From Actinomycetaceae bacterium zg-1166 (GTDB taxonomy: Bacteria > Actinomycetota > Actinomycetes > Actinomycetales > Actinomycetaceae): a stretch of 64,000 nt of DNA. Positions within the stretch are counted from its first letter, which is position 1; every line of letters begins with the position of its first letter. Position numbers and translations under genes: made by a program. The stretch covers positions 434,001-498,000 of the forward strand of contig CP064953.1 of the NCBI GenBank assembly GCA_015679245.1, written 5' to 3'. Of this stretch, positions 55,436 to 64,000 are shown piece by piece. The notes beneath the pieces are model-generated. The model saw only the letters and a list, made by a program, of their open reading frames with translations, made no database searches and was not told the DNA's origin.

Positions 55436-58400
55436 ATGTCATTTGAACAGGCATTTGGTGAGCGAGTTGTGGCCCAAGCGAAGTCTTGGGCAAAAGTGGC
55501 ACAGGAATATTCCCATGCCCATGCAGCTGTGCTCCTCTCGAAGGCGCTTCGCCACGAAGACGGACTTGACTACACGGTCTCTTTTGTGGATGGAGTGATC
55601 CGTCCTGAAGATCCGCGTGTTGCCGCTCATAATCTTGCCAAACTCGCAACTCGGAATGCGCAGTTCCTTCCTTCTTATCTCTCTGCGCCGGCGAAGTACG
55701 GCGGGCGCTTTGCTCCAATTGCTCCGGCTCTGGCACAGAAAACTGCCGAAAAGATCTTCGCCGGTCTTGTCGGGGATCTTGTCCTTGACGTGACTCCGGA
55801 TAAACTTGGTCCGGCTATTGCCAAGCTCCGTGCCGATGGGTCACGTCTCAATCTCAATCTCCTCGGTGAAGCAGTACTTGGGCATGAGGAAGCCCAGCGC
55901 CGTATGGATGCTACCCGTGAGCTCATCGAACGTCCGGATGTTGATTACGTCTCCCTTAAGGTTTCGGCAGTGATCGGCCCTCACGCTTCCTTCGGTCATG
56001 CTGGTGCTGTAGACGATGCCGTAGAGAAACTCCGTCCGCTCTACCATTTGGGTGCTGAGACTGATACCTTCATCAACCTCGATATGGAAGAGTACAAAGA
56101 TCTCAACCTCACAATTGATGTCTTTACTCGTCTGCTTGACGAGCCCGAGCTGCTCAACTATCGCGCCGGTATTGTGCTCCAGGCATACCTGCCCGATGCC
56201 CGTGATCGTCTACGTGAACTCACCGAGTGGGCGAAGAAACGTCGGGCTCGTGGCGGGGCACCGATCAAGGTGCGCATCGTCAAGGGCGCGAATCTCTCTA
56301 TGGAAACTGTGGATGCGCAGATACACGGGTGGAACCTCACGGTTCAACCTTCCAAACTCCATACAGACGCTAACTACCTCACGGTTCTCGATGAAGCCCT
56401 GCGCCCGGAGAATATTGACGCAGTAAATATTGGCGCAGCCGGAATGAACCTCTTCACTATCGCCTTTGCCTACCTCACTGCGAAGGATCGCGGCCTCGTC
56501 ATTGGCGATGGCGTAGATATCGAGATGCTTGCCGGTATGGCCACACCACAGTCGCGTGCGGTTGCCGATACAGTAGGCCCACTTCTCTATTACGTTCCTG
56601 TGGTACGACCGGAGGAATTCGACGTAGCGGTGGCCTACCTTGTTCGTCGCTTGGAAGAAAACGCGGCACCGGAAAACTTCATGTCGCATGTCTTCCAGAT
56701 ACAGGAGAATTCCACCTTCATGATTGAAGCTGGGCGCTTCCGTTCAGCTTTCGAGAAGGCGGCCAACGAAGAGCTGAGTTTCTCCCCACGCCGTACTCAA
56801 GATCGTGGGCAACGACGAATCATTCCTGAAAAATTCGACAACACTCCCGATACTGATCCCTCACTTGAGGCGAATGTGAAGTGGGGTGAAGCGATCGCCG
56901 CACGTATTCCCACGAGTGTGCTAGGTGCAGATGTTGCCGATGCGCATACGATCTCCACACAGGAGGAGGTCGACGGGATCATCACGCGCGTGCGTAAGGC
57001 AGCTAAAGACTGGGCTGCCAAGAGTGGAGCTGAGCGCGCTACGGTTTTGCGCAAGGTAGCCCAAGGTCTTGAAGATTCCCGAGCTGAACTCATCGAAGTG
57101 GCAGGATCAGAAGCAGGAAAGGCCATTGACCAGGGCGATGTGGAAGTCTCTGAGGCGATAGATTTTGCTCTCTACTACGCCGATTTAGCTGAGCAACTTG
57201 ACCACATGGAAGGTGCACATTTCCGCCCGGTCGAACTCACACTCATCACCCCGCCCTGGAATTTCCCCATGGCTATCCCTGCGGGCGGTGCACTTGCCGC
57301 ACTTGCAGCAGGCTCGGGTGTGCTTTTCAAGCCAGCGTTCTTGACTCGCCGCACAGGTGCTCTCATCGCCGCAATTATGTGGGATGCGGGAGTGCCTGAG
57401 GATCTTCTGGCTCTTGTGGATCTTGAGCGCTCCACCTCACGCGCTCTCGGTGAATCACTTGTACGCCGTGCAGATCAGGTGATTCTCACCGGCTCAATCG
57501 AAACGGCACAAATGTTCCGCTCCTGGCGTCCGGATTTACGCCTCTTTGCTGAGACATCTGGCAAGAACGCAATCGTCGTCACTCCACATGCCGATATCGA
57601 CCTCGCTGTGCGCGATGTCGTGACTTCGGCATTTGGCCATGCGGGGCAAAAGTGCTCTGCTTCCTCTCTCGTCATTCTCGTCGGCTCAGCTGGATTCTCC
57701 AAGCGTTTCCAGCGTCAGCTCGTTGATGCTGTGCGCTCGTTGCATGTGGGTTATCCTGAGGATTTGGCCACTCAGATGGGGCCGCTTGTAGAGGAAGCGA
57801 AAGGGAAACTTCTGCGCGGCCTCACGACACTTGAAGCTGGAGAAAACTGGGTTATCAAACCCAAGCAGATCGGACCGCGCCTGTGGACTCCTGGCGTGAG
57901 AGCAGGGGTTAAGCCAGGAAGTGAATACCACCTCACCGAATACTTCGGCCCGATCCTTGGGATCATGCGTGCAGCGAACCTGGAGGAGGCGATCGAATGG
58001 CAGAATGCCACCGATTTCGGCCTCACAGCAGGTATTCACTCCCTCGACCCAGCGGAAATTTCCTACTGGCTTGAGCGTATTCAGGCTGGCAACGTCTATG
58101 TCAATCGCACAATTACAGGTGCTATTGTGCGCCGCCAGCCTTTTGGCGGATGGAAACGTTCAAGCGTGGGTGCGGGCGCGAAGGCAGGTGGCCCGAACTA
58201 TCTCTACGGCCTCGGGCATGTAGAGCCAGACTTTAACGTGGAGCTTCCGGCGAAGGTGCACTTGAGCAATGATGTGCTCCGTGAGGCGCGTGCTGTTGGA
58301 GCGACGATGAGCGTGGTCGATCATAAGCGTCTCCTTGTTGCTTTATGGGGGATTGAGAAAGCTCTCCCAAGTTTCGAGGAAGCTGATCCTACGGCTCTCG

Positions 58401-58855
58401 ACGTAGAGAAGAACGTGTTCCGCTATGTGCCAGCTTCTGGCGCGATTATTCGCCTCTCAGAGAAGGGGGCAATCGGAGATCTCTTGGCAAGTGCAGCTGC
58501 CGCAATTGCGGTGGGCTGTACTCCCCAGGTGTCATCCGCAATTTCTCTCTCTCGCCAAATGACAGAATTTTTGGCTACAGGCGGGATCGTTGTGCGCAAG
58601 GAGAGCGACGAACAATTCGCCCGTACTCTCGCTTCCCAGGCTGAGAATGTGGATGGGGTGCGAGTTCGCGTGCTTGGCGAATCGTCGGTGGATCTTGCCG
58701 CGGCTGTAGGTGGCAGTGTGGATGTTGCTTTCTTCGACGAGCCTTTTACGGCGTGTGGGCGTGTAGAGATCCTTCCCTTTGTTCTCGAACAGGCAGTTTC
58801 GGCAACGAACCACCGTTTCGGCAATCCGACGCACCTACTCGACACTGTGATCTAA
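55436..58855 (+). CDS. putA: Bifunctional proline dehydrogenase/P5C dehydrogenase
   Basis: Oxidises proline to glutamate in two steps, giving reduced flavin and NADH. The 1139-residue protein has the FAD TIM-barrel proline dehydrogenase first (DVDYVSLKVSAV, LDMEEYKDLNLTIDVF, AYLPDARDRL, GAPIKVRIVKGANLSME; about residues 100-440) and then the aldehyde dehydrogenase domain with ETSGKNAIVV and GHAGQKCSASS, where Cys740 is the nucleophile. There is no N-terminal DNA-binding RHH domain, so it is not an autoregulator. A C-terminal region of about 160 residues follows the ALDH fold. The DosR-like box upstream suggests redox control. Confidence 0.95.
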   Translation: MSFEQAFGERVVAQAKSWAKVAQEYSHAHAAVLLSKALRHEDGLDYTVSFVDGVIRPEDPRVAAHNLAKLATRNAQFLPSYLSAPAKYGGRFAPIAPALAQKTAEKIFAGLVGDLVLDVTPDKLGPAIAKLRADGSRLNLNLLGEAVLGHEEAQRRMDATRELIERPDVDYVSLKVSAVIGPHASFGHAGAVDDAVEKLRPLYHLGAETDTFINLDMEEYKDLNLTIDVFTRLLDEPELLNYRAGIVLQAYLPDARDRLRELTEWAKKRRARGGAPIKVRIVKGANLSMETVDAQIHGWNLTVQPSKLHTDANYLTVLDEALRPENIDAVNIGAAGMNLFTIAFAYLTAKDRGLVIGDGVDIEMLAGMATPQSRAVADTVGPLLYYVPVVRPEEFDVAVAYLVRRLEENAAPENFMSHVFQIQENSTFMIEAGRFRSAFEKAANEELSFSPRRTQDRGQRRIIPEKFDNTPDTDPSLEANVKWGEAIAARIPTSVLGADVADAHTISTQEEVDGIITRVRKAAKDWAAKSGAERATVLRKVAQGLEDSRAELIEVAGSEAGKAIDQGDVEVSEAIDFALYYADLAEQLDHMEGAHFRPVELTLITPPWNFPMAIPAGGALAALAAGSGVLFKPAFLTRRTGALIAAIMWDAGVPEDLLALVDLERSTSRALGESLVRRADQVILTGSIETAQMFRSWRPDLRLFAETSGKNAIVVTPHADIDLAVRDVVTSAFGHAGQKCSASSLVILVGSAGFSKRFQRQLVDAVRSLHVGYPEDLATQMGPLVEEAKGKLLRGLTTLEAGENWVIKPKQIGPRLWTPGVRAGVKPGSEYHLTEYFGPILGIMRAANLEEAIEWQNATDFGLTAGIHSLDPAEISYWLERIQAGNVYVNRTITGAIVRRQPFGGWKRSSVGAGAKAGGPNYLYGLGHVEPDFNVELPAKVHLSNDVLREARAVGATMSVVDHKRLLVALWGIEKALPSFEEADPTALDVEKNVFRYVPASGAIIRLSEKGAIGDLLASAAAAIAVGCTPQVSSAISLSRQMTEFLATGGIVVRKESDEQFARTLASQAENVDGVRVRVLGESSVDLAAAVGGSVDVAFFDEPFTACGRVEILPFVLEQAVSATNHRFGNPTHLLDTVI

Positions 58856-58881
58856 GAGGTATTCAGGTACTGAGTTTATTT

Positions 58882-58921
58882 CGTGGTGGCACCTGCGACA
58901 TGATTCGCAGGTGCCACCACG
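58882..58921 (+). terminator. Terminator of putA
   Basis: A perfect 17-base-pair stem (58882-58898 with 58905-58921) with a six-base loop, 27 bases after the stop. Part of the right arm and flank is repeated, diverged, at about 58972-58996. Confidence 0.78.
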
Positions 58922-59050
58922 CATATATGAGTTTCCCTACCTTCTTCAAAGGCGCTACGCGGAACGTGAGGTGCCATCGCGCATATGTGGTTTTCCTGCT
59001 TGGTGCGTGGCAGGTGCACGTGTGCGTGGGAGATGTGCGCGGCTGCGACG

Positions 59051-60370
59051 CTAGACCTCCTGGTTGGGCAGGGGACTACGCAGTACTTTACGTGCGCGGG
59101 CGAGCGCACGTGGAGCATCCACAGCTAGCAATCCCCTGAGTGTGTGGCCGGTAAACCAACGCAGTATCAGAGAATCTTCAGTTTCCTCGCGCTCGATTCG
59201 CGCATGAGGCTCCACTGTGCCGACGAAGCCGATTTCATGTCCAAATTGTGTAGAGAAAATTTCGGGAGCTTCCAGGAATCGCAGTGAGGACTCTGTTCCC
59301 AGCAGGTGCGTGGCAGTGCGCGCGGCACCGTGGAGTGCGCTCATCCAGTGCCCGCCTTCATTCCATGTGCCTGTGGGAAGGAGCGTATCGGCACAGTCAC
59401 CGATTGCGTATAAGCCTGGGAATATAGCCTGGCAGATCGGTGAGCTGTGGGTAAGTGGCGTAGCGTCGGCGAGTATCCGCCCCCACACATCCACAGCGAC
59501 AGCCCCGCGAGCTGAGCGAATTCCGAGGTGAGAAGGTAGAGGAAATGTCGGGGATGCTCCAGTGGCCTGTACAAGCACATCACAGTTGAGTCCACCGGGA
59601 TAGGGAGTAGCCAGGTGGAGTTTCACGCCTGCCTTGCGCAGAAAAGGTTGCCAAATATCAGTGACTGCACCGGCGAAACTACGCCCAAGGATATGAGGGC
59701 TTGCCTCCCACACCTCAACGTGTGCACCCACGTTGGCGCACTGAGAGGCAAGCTCCATTCCAATCCATCCTGCCCCGACGATATGTACGCAGCTTCCTTT
59801 CCCAATCTGGGATCGCAAGGTTTCGGCATCACTGGCAGAGTAGAGAACCCTTGCGCCGGGGATTGTGGCGTGGGGACGGGTACCTGTTGCGAGAACAAGG
59901 GTGTGGATCTCGAAGGTGTGTCCTTCTGCGGTGGTAAGGCGCCAACGTGGGTTCGTTCGTGTGCTCGCATCAAGGATACCCGATGTGTAGGCAGCATCTT
60001 CAGCAGTGTAAGAGTGGTAGGCAGAGGTCTCTATTTTCGTTGTGAGGCTTGAATTCTCGGCCTCAGTACGAGTGAAAGCTGAGGTAAACGTGCTGGTAAT
60101 GGATTCGATGTGAGTGACTGTTTCGTCGATCTGTCTCGCACCTATATCCTCTAAACTTCCGTATCCTTCCTCAGCAAGTGGGTGGAAATAGTTTCCGAAG
60201 AGCTCTTTGGAAAGAGGCGGACGATCGTAGGGTTCGCACTTTTCACTTTCGAAGGAGAGGATCGAGCTATCATATCCTCCTTCGCGTAGGTGACGAGCGA
60301 GTGTAAGGCCAGCGATTGAGCGTCCAACGATGGCGAGGCATGGCTCATCCTTCTGGGCGGATGTGCTCAT
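59051..60370 (-). CDS. FAD-dependent pyridine nucleotide oxidoreductase
   Basis: A 439-residue flavoprotein of the ferredoxin/rubredoxin-reductase-like type. The N-terminal FAD motif reads AIVGRSIAGLTLARHL, with Ser in place of the second glycine of GxGxxG. CEPYDRPPLSKEL follows, as in rhodocoxin-type reductases. LVLATGTRP is the ATG motif, the NAD(P)-binding VHIVGAGWIGMELAS is intact (about residues 174-188), and YAIGDCAD contacts FAD. There is no CxxC, so it is not a thioredoxin reductase. The start is the ATG at 60370, with GGAAGGA upstream. Its electron acceptor is unknown; no ferredoxin gene adjoins it. Confidence 0.88.
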   Translation of the reverse strand: MSTSAQKDEPCLAIVGRSIAGLTLARHLREGGYDSSILSFESEKCEPYDRPPLSKELFGNYFHPLAEEGYGSLEDIGARQIDETVTHIESITSTFTSAFTRTEAENSSLTTKIETSAYHSYTAEDAAYTSGILDASTRTNPRWRLTTAEGHTFEIHTLVLATGTRPHATIPGARVLYSASDAETLRSQIGKGSCVHIVGAGWIGMELASQCANVGAHVEVWEASPHILGRSFAGAVTDIWQPFLRKAGVKLHLATPYPGGLNCDVLVQATGASPTFPLPSHLGIRSARGAVAVDVWGRILADATPLTHSSPICQAIFPGLYAIGDCADTLLPTGTWNEGGHWMSALHGAARTATHLLGTESSLRFLEAPEIFSTQFGHEIGFVGTVEPHARIEREETEDSLILRWFTGHTLRGLLAVDAPRALARARKVLRSPLPNQEV

Positions 60371-60496
60371 GAGTGGTGTCCTTCCCTCTGTTTCTCGCGG
60401 TGATGATGCGCGAGCTTCTCCGTGAGTTTCTCCAGCAGAGTAGCGTGTACCACGGTTGCAGACCTCCCGTGATTCCCACACACGAGTGTAGAAGTG

Positions 60497-60502
60497 TAGA
60501 GT
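60497..60502 (+). promoter_or_regulatory. Candidate -10 box of the DUF3017 gene
   Basis: TAGAGT lies six bases before the GTG at 60509 and no RBS is present, the same arrangement as at guaB3, consistent with a leaderless transcript. Confidence 0.42.
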
Positions 60503-60508
60503 CGAAGA

Positions 60509-60775
60509 GTGAATAAGGACTACCGTCTCCCGCTTCACCTACTCACTGTGATGTGGGTGGGTGGCGTGTGTGTGGCTGCGTTGGTCTGGGGTGCCTATCC
60601 GGCTACTCTCGCCTTGGCGGTATCAATGGGCGGTGCCGGTGTTATTCGCTTTGTGGTGCCAGAACATGTGTTGCCCTACTTGCGTGGCCGCACTTGTGAC
60701 GCGGCGATTCTCGTCGGTTTTGCGATCTTCTTACTTCTCCTCTCGCCTTGGGCCGACATGTATATGCTGAGCTAG
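60509..60775 (+). CDS. DUF3017 membrane protein
   Basis: An 88-residue integral membrane protein with three hydrophobic segments (about residues 8-30, 32-50 and 65-84) separated by short basic loops (VVPEHVLPYLRGRTCD). Size, topology and the LRGRTCDAAILV region fit the actinobacterial DUF3017 family, often found near purine and folate genes. The function is not known. The GTG start at 60509 is supported by a -10-like box six bases upstream. It is divergent from the FAD reductase. Confidence 0.78.
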   Translation: MNKDYRLPLHLLTVMWVGGVCVAALVWGAYPATLALAVSMGGAGVIRFVVPEHVLPYLRGRTCDAAILVGFAIFLLLLSPWADMYMLS

Positions 60776-60960
60776 TTTCTTCGTCGTAGCTGTGGTAGTT
60801 TCGCTTCTTCTCACTCTGGTGCGAGAGTAAGAATCCTGCTCTGATTTAGCGCAGAAGCGGCGTGACCAACTTTGCCTGGCCGCGTGCACGGCAGAGAACT
60901 TACTGCTTTCTTTCGTGGAAATAGCTTGAGCCCGCCCTCGTAAGCACGCACAATAGGGAG

Positions 60961-62256
60961 GTGGACCCGTTAGTCAAGAATATCCTCTTTGTTCTTCTCT
61001 TCACAGTGATCGGCGGACTCTTCTCTGCCTCAGAAATGGCTCTTGTTTCTTTGCGTGAAACTCAAATTGACGAGATGGCTGAACGCAGTGCCCGAGGTGC
61101 GGCTATCAAGCGCCTGACCGCAGATTCCAACCGCTTTCTCTCTGCTGTGCAGGTGGGGGTCACTGTAGCGGGCTTCTTTTCTGCTTCCTTTGGCGCTTCG
61201 GAGATCGCCCCAATTCTTGCTCCCTCTATTGCCTCGTGGGGGCTGTCAGAAGGAGCGGCGTCCACTTTTGCATTTGTGCTTGTGACCTGTGCGATTGCCT
61301 ATCTCTCTATCGTTTTTGGCGAGCTCATCCCCAAGAGGATCGCGATGCAATCGGCTCAGGCAATTGCGCTGGTGGTGGTGCGCCCACTCGCCGCAATTAC
61401 GGCGCTTCTGCGCCCTGTGATTTGGTTCCTTGGCGTTTCCACGAACGTGGTGCTCCGCCTTATTGGCCGCAATCCTAAGGAACAGCGTGAGCCGATGGGT
61501 GTAGCTGAACTGCGTGCCTTTGTTGCCAGTCAGGATATGATCCGCGACGATGAACGCGAGATGGTGGTTGAACTGCTCTCTGTGGGGGATCGCACTGTCC
61601 AAGAGATTATGACCCCGCGTACTGAGGTGGAGTTCTTTTCCTCTCATATGCCCATTGGCGAGGCACAGAAGGCGGTTGCCACACTCGATCATTCACGATA
61701 CCCCGTACGGCAGGGCGATTCGGATGACGATGTTCTTGGGTTCATCCACATTCGTGATCTTATTGCCCCCGATCCCGGTGTGCGCACTGTGGGTGACCTT
61801 GTGCGTAAAGTGCTCTTCTTCCCCACAGGCAAGCTCGTTCTTGAAGCACTTACGGAGATGCGTGCGAGTCACGAGCACATTGCCGTAATCGTCGACGAAT
61901 ATGGCGGTACAGACGGTATTGTCACCCTGGAGGATGTGGTGGAGGAATTCGTCGGGGAGATTCGCGACGAATACGATCATGAGCAACCTGTGTTTTCCCG
62001 CGTGGGAGAGATTGAGGCAATCGACGGACTTGCCAACCGTGCTGAGGTGCAGAAGCTCCTGGATATTGAACTTCCTGAGGGACCTTACGACACTTTTGCT
62101 GGGTTTTTTATCTATGAGCTTGGTCGTATGCCACACGTGGGAGATGAGGTGACCTGGGAAAACCTTCACCTCACAGTGTCGAAGATGGATGGACGGCGTA
62201 TTGAGCGTGTGACGGTGCGCCGCAATGACCCTACCCTGGAAGTAGAAGAGAAATAG
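60961..62256 (+). CDS. CNNM/CorC family protein (hemolysin-like, CBS domains)
   Basis: A 431-residue membrane protein. It has an N-terminal DUF21/CNNM transmembrane domain with about four helices (residues 1-190; GLFSASEMALVSL is the conserved start), a CBS pair (about 205-335; IMTPRTEVEFFS and VIVDEYGGTDGIVTLEDVVEEFVGEI), and a C-terminal CorC_HlyC domain (about 340-425). Members act in Mg2+ or Na+ transport; the older name hemolysin is not supported as a function. The GTG start directly abuts AGGGAG, so initiation may be leaderless or from a short leader. Confidence 0.92.
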   Translation: MDPLVKNILFVLLFTVIGGLFSASEMALVSLRETQIDEMAERSARGAAIKRLTADSNRFLSAVQVGVTVAGFFSASFGASEIAPILAPSIASWGLSEGAASTFAFVLVTCAIAYLSIVFGELIPKRIAMQSAQAIALVVVRPLAAITALLRPVIWFLGVSTNVVLRLIGRNPKEQREPMGVAELRAFVASQDMIRDDEREMVVELLSVGDRTVQEIMTPRTEVEFFSSHMPIGEAQKAVATLDHSRYPVRQGDSDDDVLGFIHIRDLIAPDPGVRTVGDLVRKVLFFPTGKLVLEALTEMRASHEHIAVIVDEYGGTDGIVTLEDVVEEFVGEIRDEYDHEQPVFSRVGEIEAIDGLANRAEVQKLLDIELPEGPYDTFAGFFIYELGRMPHVGDEVTWENLHLTVSKMDGRRIERVTVRRNDPTLEVEEK

Positions 62257-62625
62257 GGCGAAATCTCCCGGCGAGACTGCACTGTAAGGAGTTCGTCGGC
62301 GTGCAGATGCGATGTAACAGGGGAGAGTTACTCAACCTTCCTACACCTGCCTGGGATTTTCTTCCCCTGGTGTGAGGAGGGAGTGCAGGAGCGAATATCC
62401 GGATCAATCCTCGCCCCCTAAGGGATCAAACTCCGCCCGAAAATAGGTAACTCAGTTATTCTCACAAGATCCGCACAAAATATCTTGACGTCGAGTAATC
62501 TTAGGTCTGGAGAGGATCCTGCGCGGCGTATCTGCATACCTGGGAGAACACCCACGCCTGAGAAGAGAACCTCGCCGCATCGCAGGAATCCTCGCGATGT
62601 ACCCGACGCAACCAAAGGAGTGAGC
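62257..62625. other. Intergenic region before icd
   Basis: About 370 bases without a gene. A continuous open frame runs into icd from 62485, but its residues are unlike the family and the RBS AAAGGAG at 62614-62620 points to the ATG at 62626. No clear operator is seen. Confidence 0.5.
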
Positions 62626-63843
62626 ATGTCGAAGATTAAGGTGGAAGGCCCCATCGTCGAACTTGATGGCGATGAAATGACTCGCATTATCTGGCAGGAC
62701 ATCCGGGAACGACTCATCAAGCCCTACCTCGACGTAGATTTGCACTACTACGATCTCTCCATCCAGAATCGCGATGCCACCGCCGATCAGGTGACAATTG
62801 ACGCGGCTCAGGCAATTAAGAAGCACCACGTGGGTGTCAAATGTGCCACAATCACTCCCGACGAGGCTCGTGTAGAGGAGTTTGGTCTGAAGAAGATGTG
62901 GCGTAGTCCGAATGGGACGATCCGCAACATCCTCGGTGGTGTTGTCTTTCGTGAGCCAATCATCGTCTCAAATGTGCCGCGCCTTGTTCCCACGTGGACT
63001 AAGCCGATTGTGATTGGTCGCCATGCACACGCTGACCAGTACAAGGCTAGCGACTTCAAAGTACCAGGTGCAGGAACCGTGACACTCACCTACACTCCAG
63101 ATGACGGTTCGGCACCCATCGAGATGGAAGTGTGCCGTATGCCTGAAGGTGGTGGCGTTGCGATGGGAATGTACAACTTCACTGAGTCTATTCGCGATTT
63201 TGCTCGGGCATCCTTCACCTATGGCCTTCAGCGCGGCTACCCCGTGTACCTCTCAACCAAGAATACGATTCTCAAAGCCTACGATGGTGCCTTCAAGGAT
63301 ATCTTTGCCGACGTCTTTGAGTCCGAATATAAGGCGAAGTTCGAGGCCGCAGGCCTCACGTATGAGCATCGTCTGATTGACGACATGGTGGCCTCAGCCC
63401 TCAAGTGGGAGGGAGGCTACGTGTGGGCTTGCAAGAACTACGACGGTGATGTTCAGTCGGATACGGTGGCTCAGGGATTTGGTTCCCTTGGCCTCATGAC
63501 CTCGGTTCTTATGACTCCTGATGGGCAGACGGTGGAGGCAGAGGCCGCTCACGGGACGGTAACGCGACACTATCGCCAGTATCAGGCGGGTAAGCCCACC
63601 TCGACGAACCCTATTGCTTCGATTTTCGCCTGGACAGGTGGACTCAAACATCGCGGTAAGCTCGATTCCACCCCAGAGGTGACAGGTTTTGCTAGTCAAC
63701 TTGAAGATGTCATTATCCGCACCGTGGAAGGTGGTCAGATGACAAAAGATCTGGCACATCTTGTGGACGGCGATCAGGAGTGGTTGACCACAGAGGGGTT
63801 CATGGATGCCCTGGAGACGAATTTGCGCAAATCTCTAGCCTAA
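62626..63843 (+). CDS. icd: NADP-dependent isocitrate dehydrogenase
   Basis: Oxidatively decarboxylates isocitrate to 2-oxoglutarate. The 405-residue enzyme belongs to the homodimeric eukaryote-like group: [17 protein letters not shown] start, [30 protein letters not shown] (substrate Ser/Asn loop), [36 protein letters not shown] with metal-binding Asp residues, and [12 protein letters not shown]. The last motif supports NADP specificity for this group. The start is at the ATG at 62626 with a strong RBS. With sucCD it indicates parts of the TCA cycle, probably for 2-oxoglutarate supply. Confidence 0.96.
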   Translation: MSKIKVEGPIVELDGDEMTRIIWQDIRERLIKPYLDVDLHYYDLSIQNRDATADQVTIDAAQAIKKHHVGVKCATITPDEARVEEFGLKKMWRSPNGTIRNILGGVVFREPIIVSNVPRLVPTWTKPIVIGRHAHADQYKASDFKVPGAGTVTLTYTPDDGSAPIEMEVCRMPEGGGVAMGMYNFTESIRDFARASFTYGLQRGYPVYLSTKNTILKAYDGAFKDIFADVFESEYKAKFEAAGLTYEHRLIDDMVASALKWEGGYVWACKNYDGDVQSDTVAQGFGSLGLMTSVLMTPDGQTVEAEAAHGTVTRHYRQYQAGKPTSTNPIASIFAWTGGLKHRGKLDSTPEVTGFASQLEDVIIRTVEGGQMTKDLAHLVDGDQEWLTTEGFMDALETNLRKSLA

Positions 63844-63902
63844 AAAGGTTAGCTGTGGGGTTGTAGGTACAAGAAAACACGCCCGCTATAACAATCAATA
63901 GT

Positions 63903-63937
63903 GGAGGGGAACCTGGTACGCCGCCAAGCTCCCCTCC
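63903..63937 (+). terminator. Possible terminator after icd
   Basis: GGAGGGGA (63903-63910) pairs with TCCCCTCC (63930-63937) across a 19-base loop, 59 bases after the stop. The stem is short and there is no T tract. Confidence 0.5.
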
Positions 63938-64000
63938 GCAGTGCTTCTCTGCGCTTCAGCGTGTTCCAGAGATAGGGAGAATCTCCTTCGTAAAGTGCGG

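Overview
The window comes from a facultative or anaerobic actinobacterium, most likely a member of the Actinomycetaceae. This is inferred from families confined to actinobacteria (GuaB3, an LppM-type lipoprotein, a DUF3017 protein, a PerM/DUF6350 protein beside purH), from mid-50s percent GC, from several likely leaderless GTG starts, and from the fermentative gene set. No rRNA, tRNA, CRISPR array, prophage or insertion sequence was found.

Layout. 1-5 kb: guaB (5' end cut by the window edge), a DnaQ-type exonuclease, guaB3 and aspA. 5-11 kb: a lipoprotein polysaccharide deacetylase, a GNAT acetyltransferase, nadE, and a GntR(YtrA-type)-ABC transporter operon. 11-16.6 kb: a sodium/solute symporter with a small membrane partner, then a decayed patch (a response-regulator remnant and an lppM-like gene broken by several frameshifts), then an OFA-type MFS transporter. 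17-27 kb: an anaerobic acyl-CoA locus with two acyl-CoA dehydrogenases, a class III CoA-transferase, a FadK-like acyl-CoA ligase, a TetR regulator and fixABCX. 27-32 kb: an MRB1590-like ABC-class ATPase coupled to ackA-pta. 32-36 kb: a pseudouridine synthase, guaA and a frameshifted TfoX-like gene. 36.7-40 kb: a split pyruvate formate-lyase, in which pflB lacks the glycyl-radical domain, a separate 83-residue gene supplies it, and pflA follows. 40-47 kb: a BASS transporter, a quinone-reductase-like flavoprotein, an internally deleted aldo/keto reductase, an LPXTG-anchored 5'-nucleotidase-like protein and pcrA. 47-64 kb: sucCD, nagBA, perM-purH, putA, an FAD-dependent reductase, a DUF3017 protein, a CNNM/CorC protein and icd.

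How the genes fit together. PFL gives acetyl-CoA and formate, and Pta-AckA gives ATP. Aspartase gives fumarate. PutA can feed proline carbon and electrons. The ACAD/CoA-transferase/FadK/FixABCX locus resembles the E. coli fix-cai and ydi-fadK arrangements and probably uses an unsaturated or medium-chain acyl-CoA as an electron sink. Its substrate cannot be read from the sequence.

A palindrome of the form GGAC-N4-GTCC, close to the mycobacterial DosR box, lies upstream of guaB3, between the OFA transporter and the acyl-CoA operon (twice), upstream of fixA (two weaker copies), pta-ackA, pflB (twice) and putA. This suggests a common oxygen or redox regulon controlled by a NarL/FixJ-type regulator encoded elsewhere. 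The split PFL, this motif set and the acyl-CoA locus are the most interesting parts of the window.
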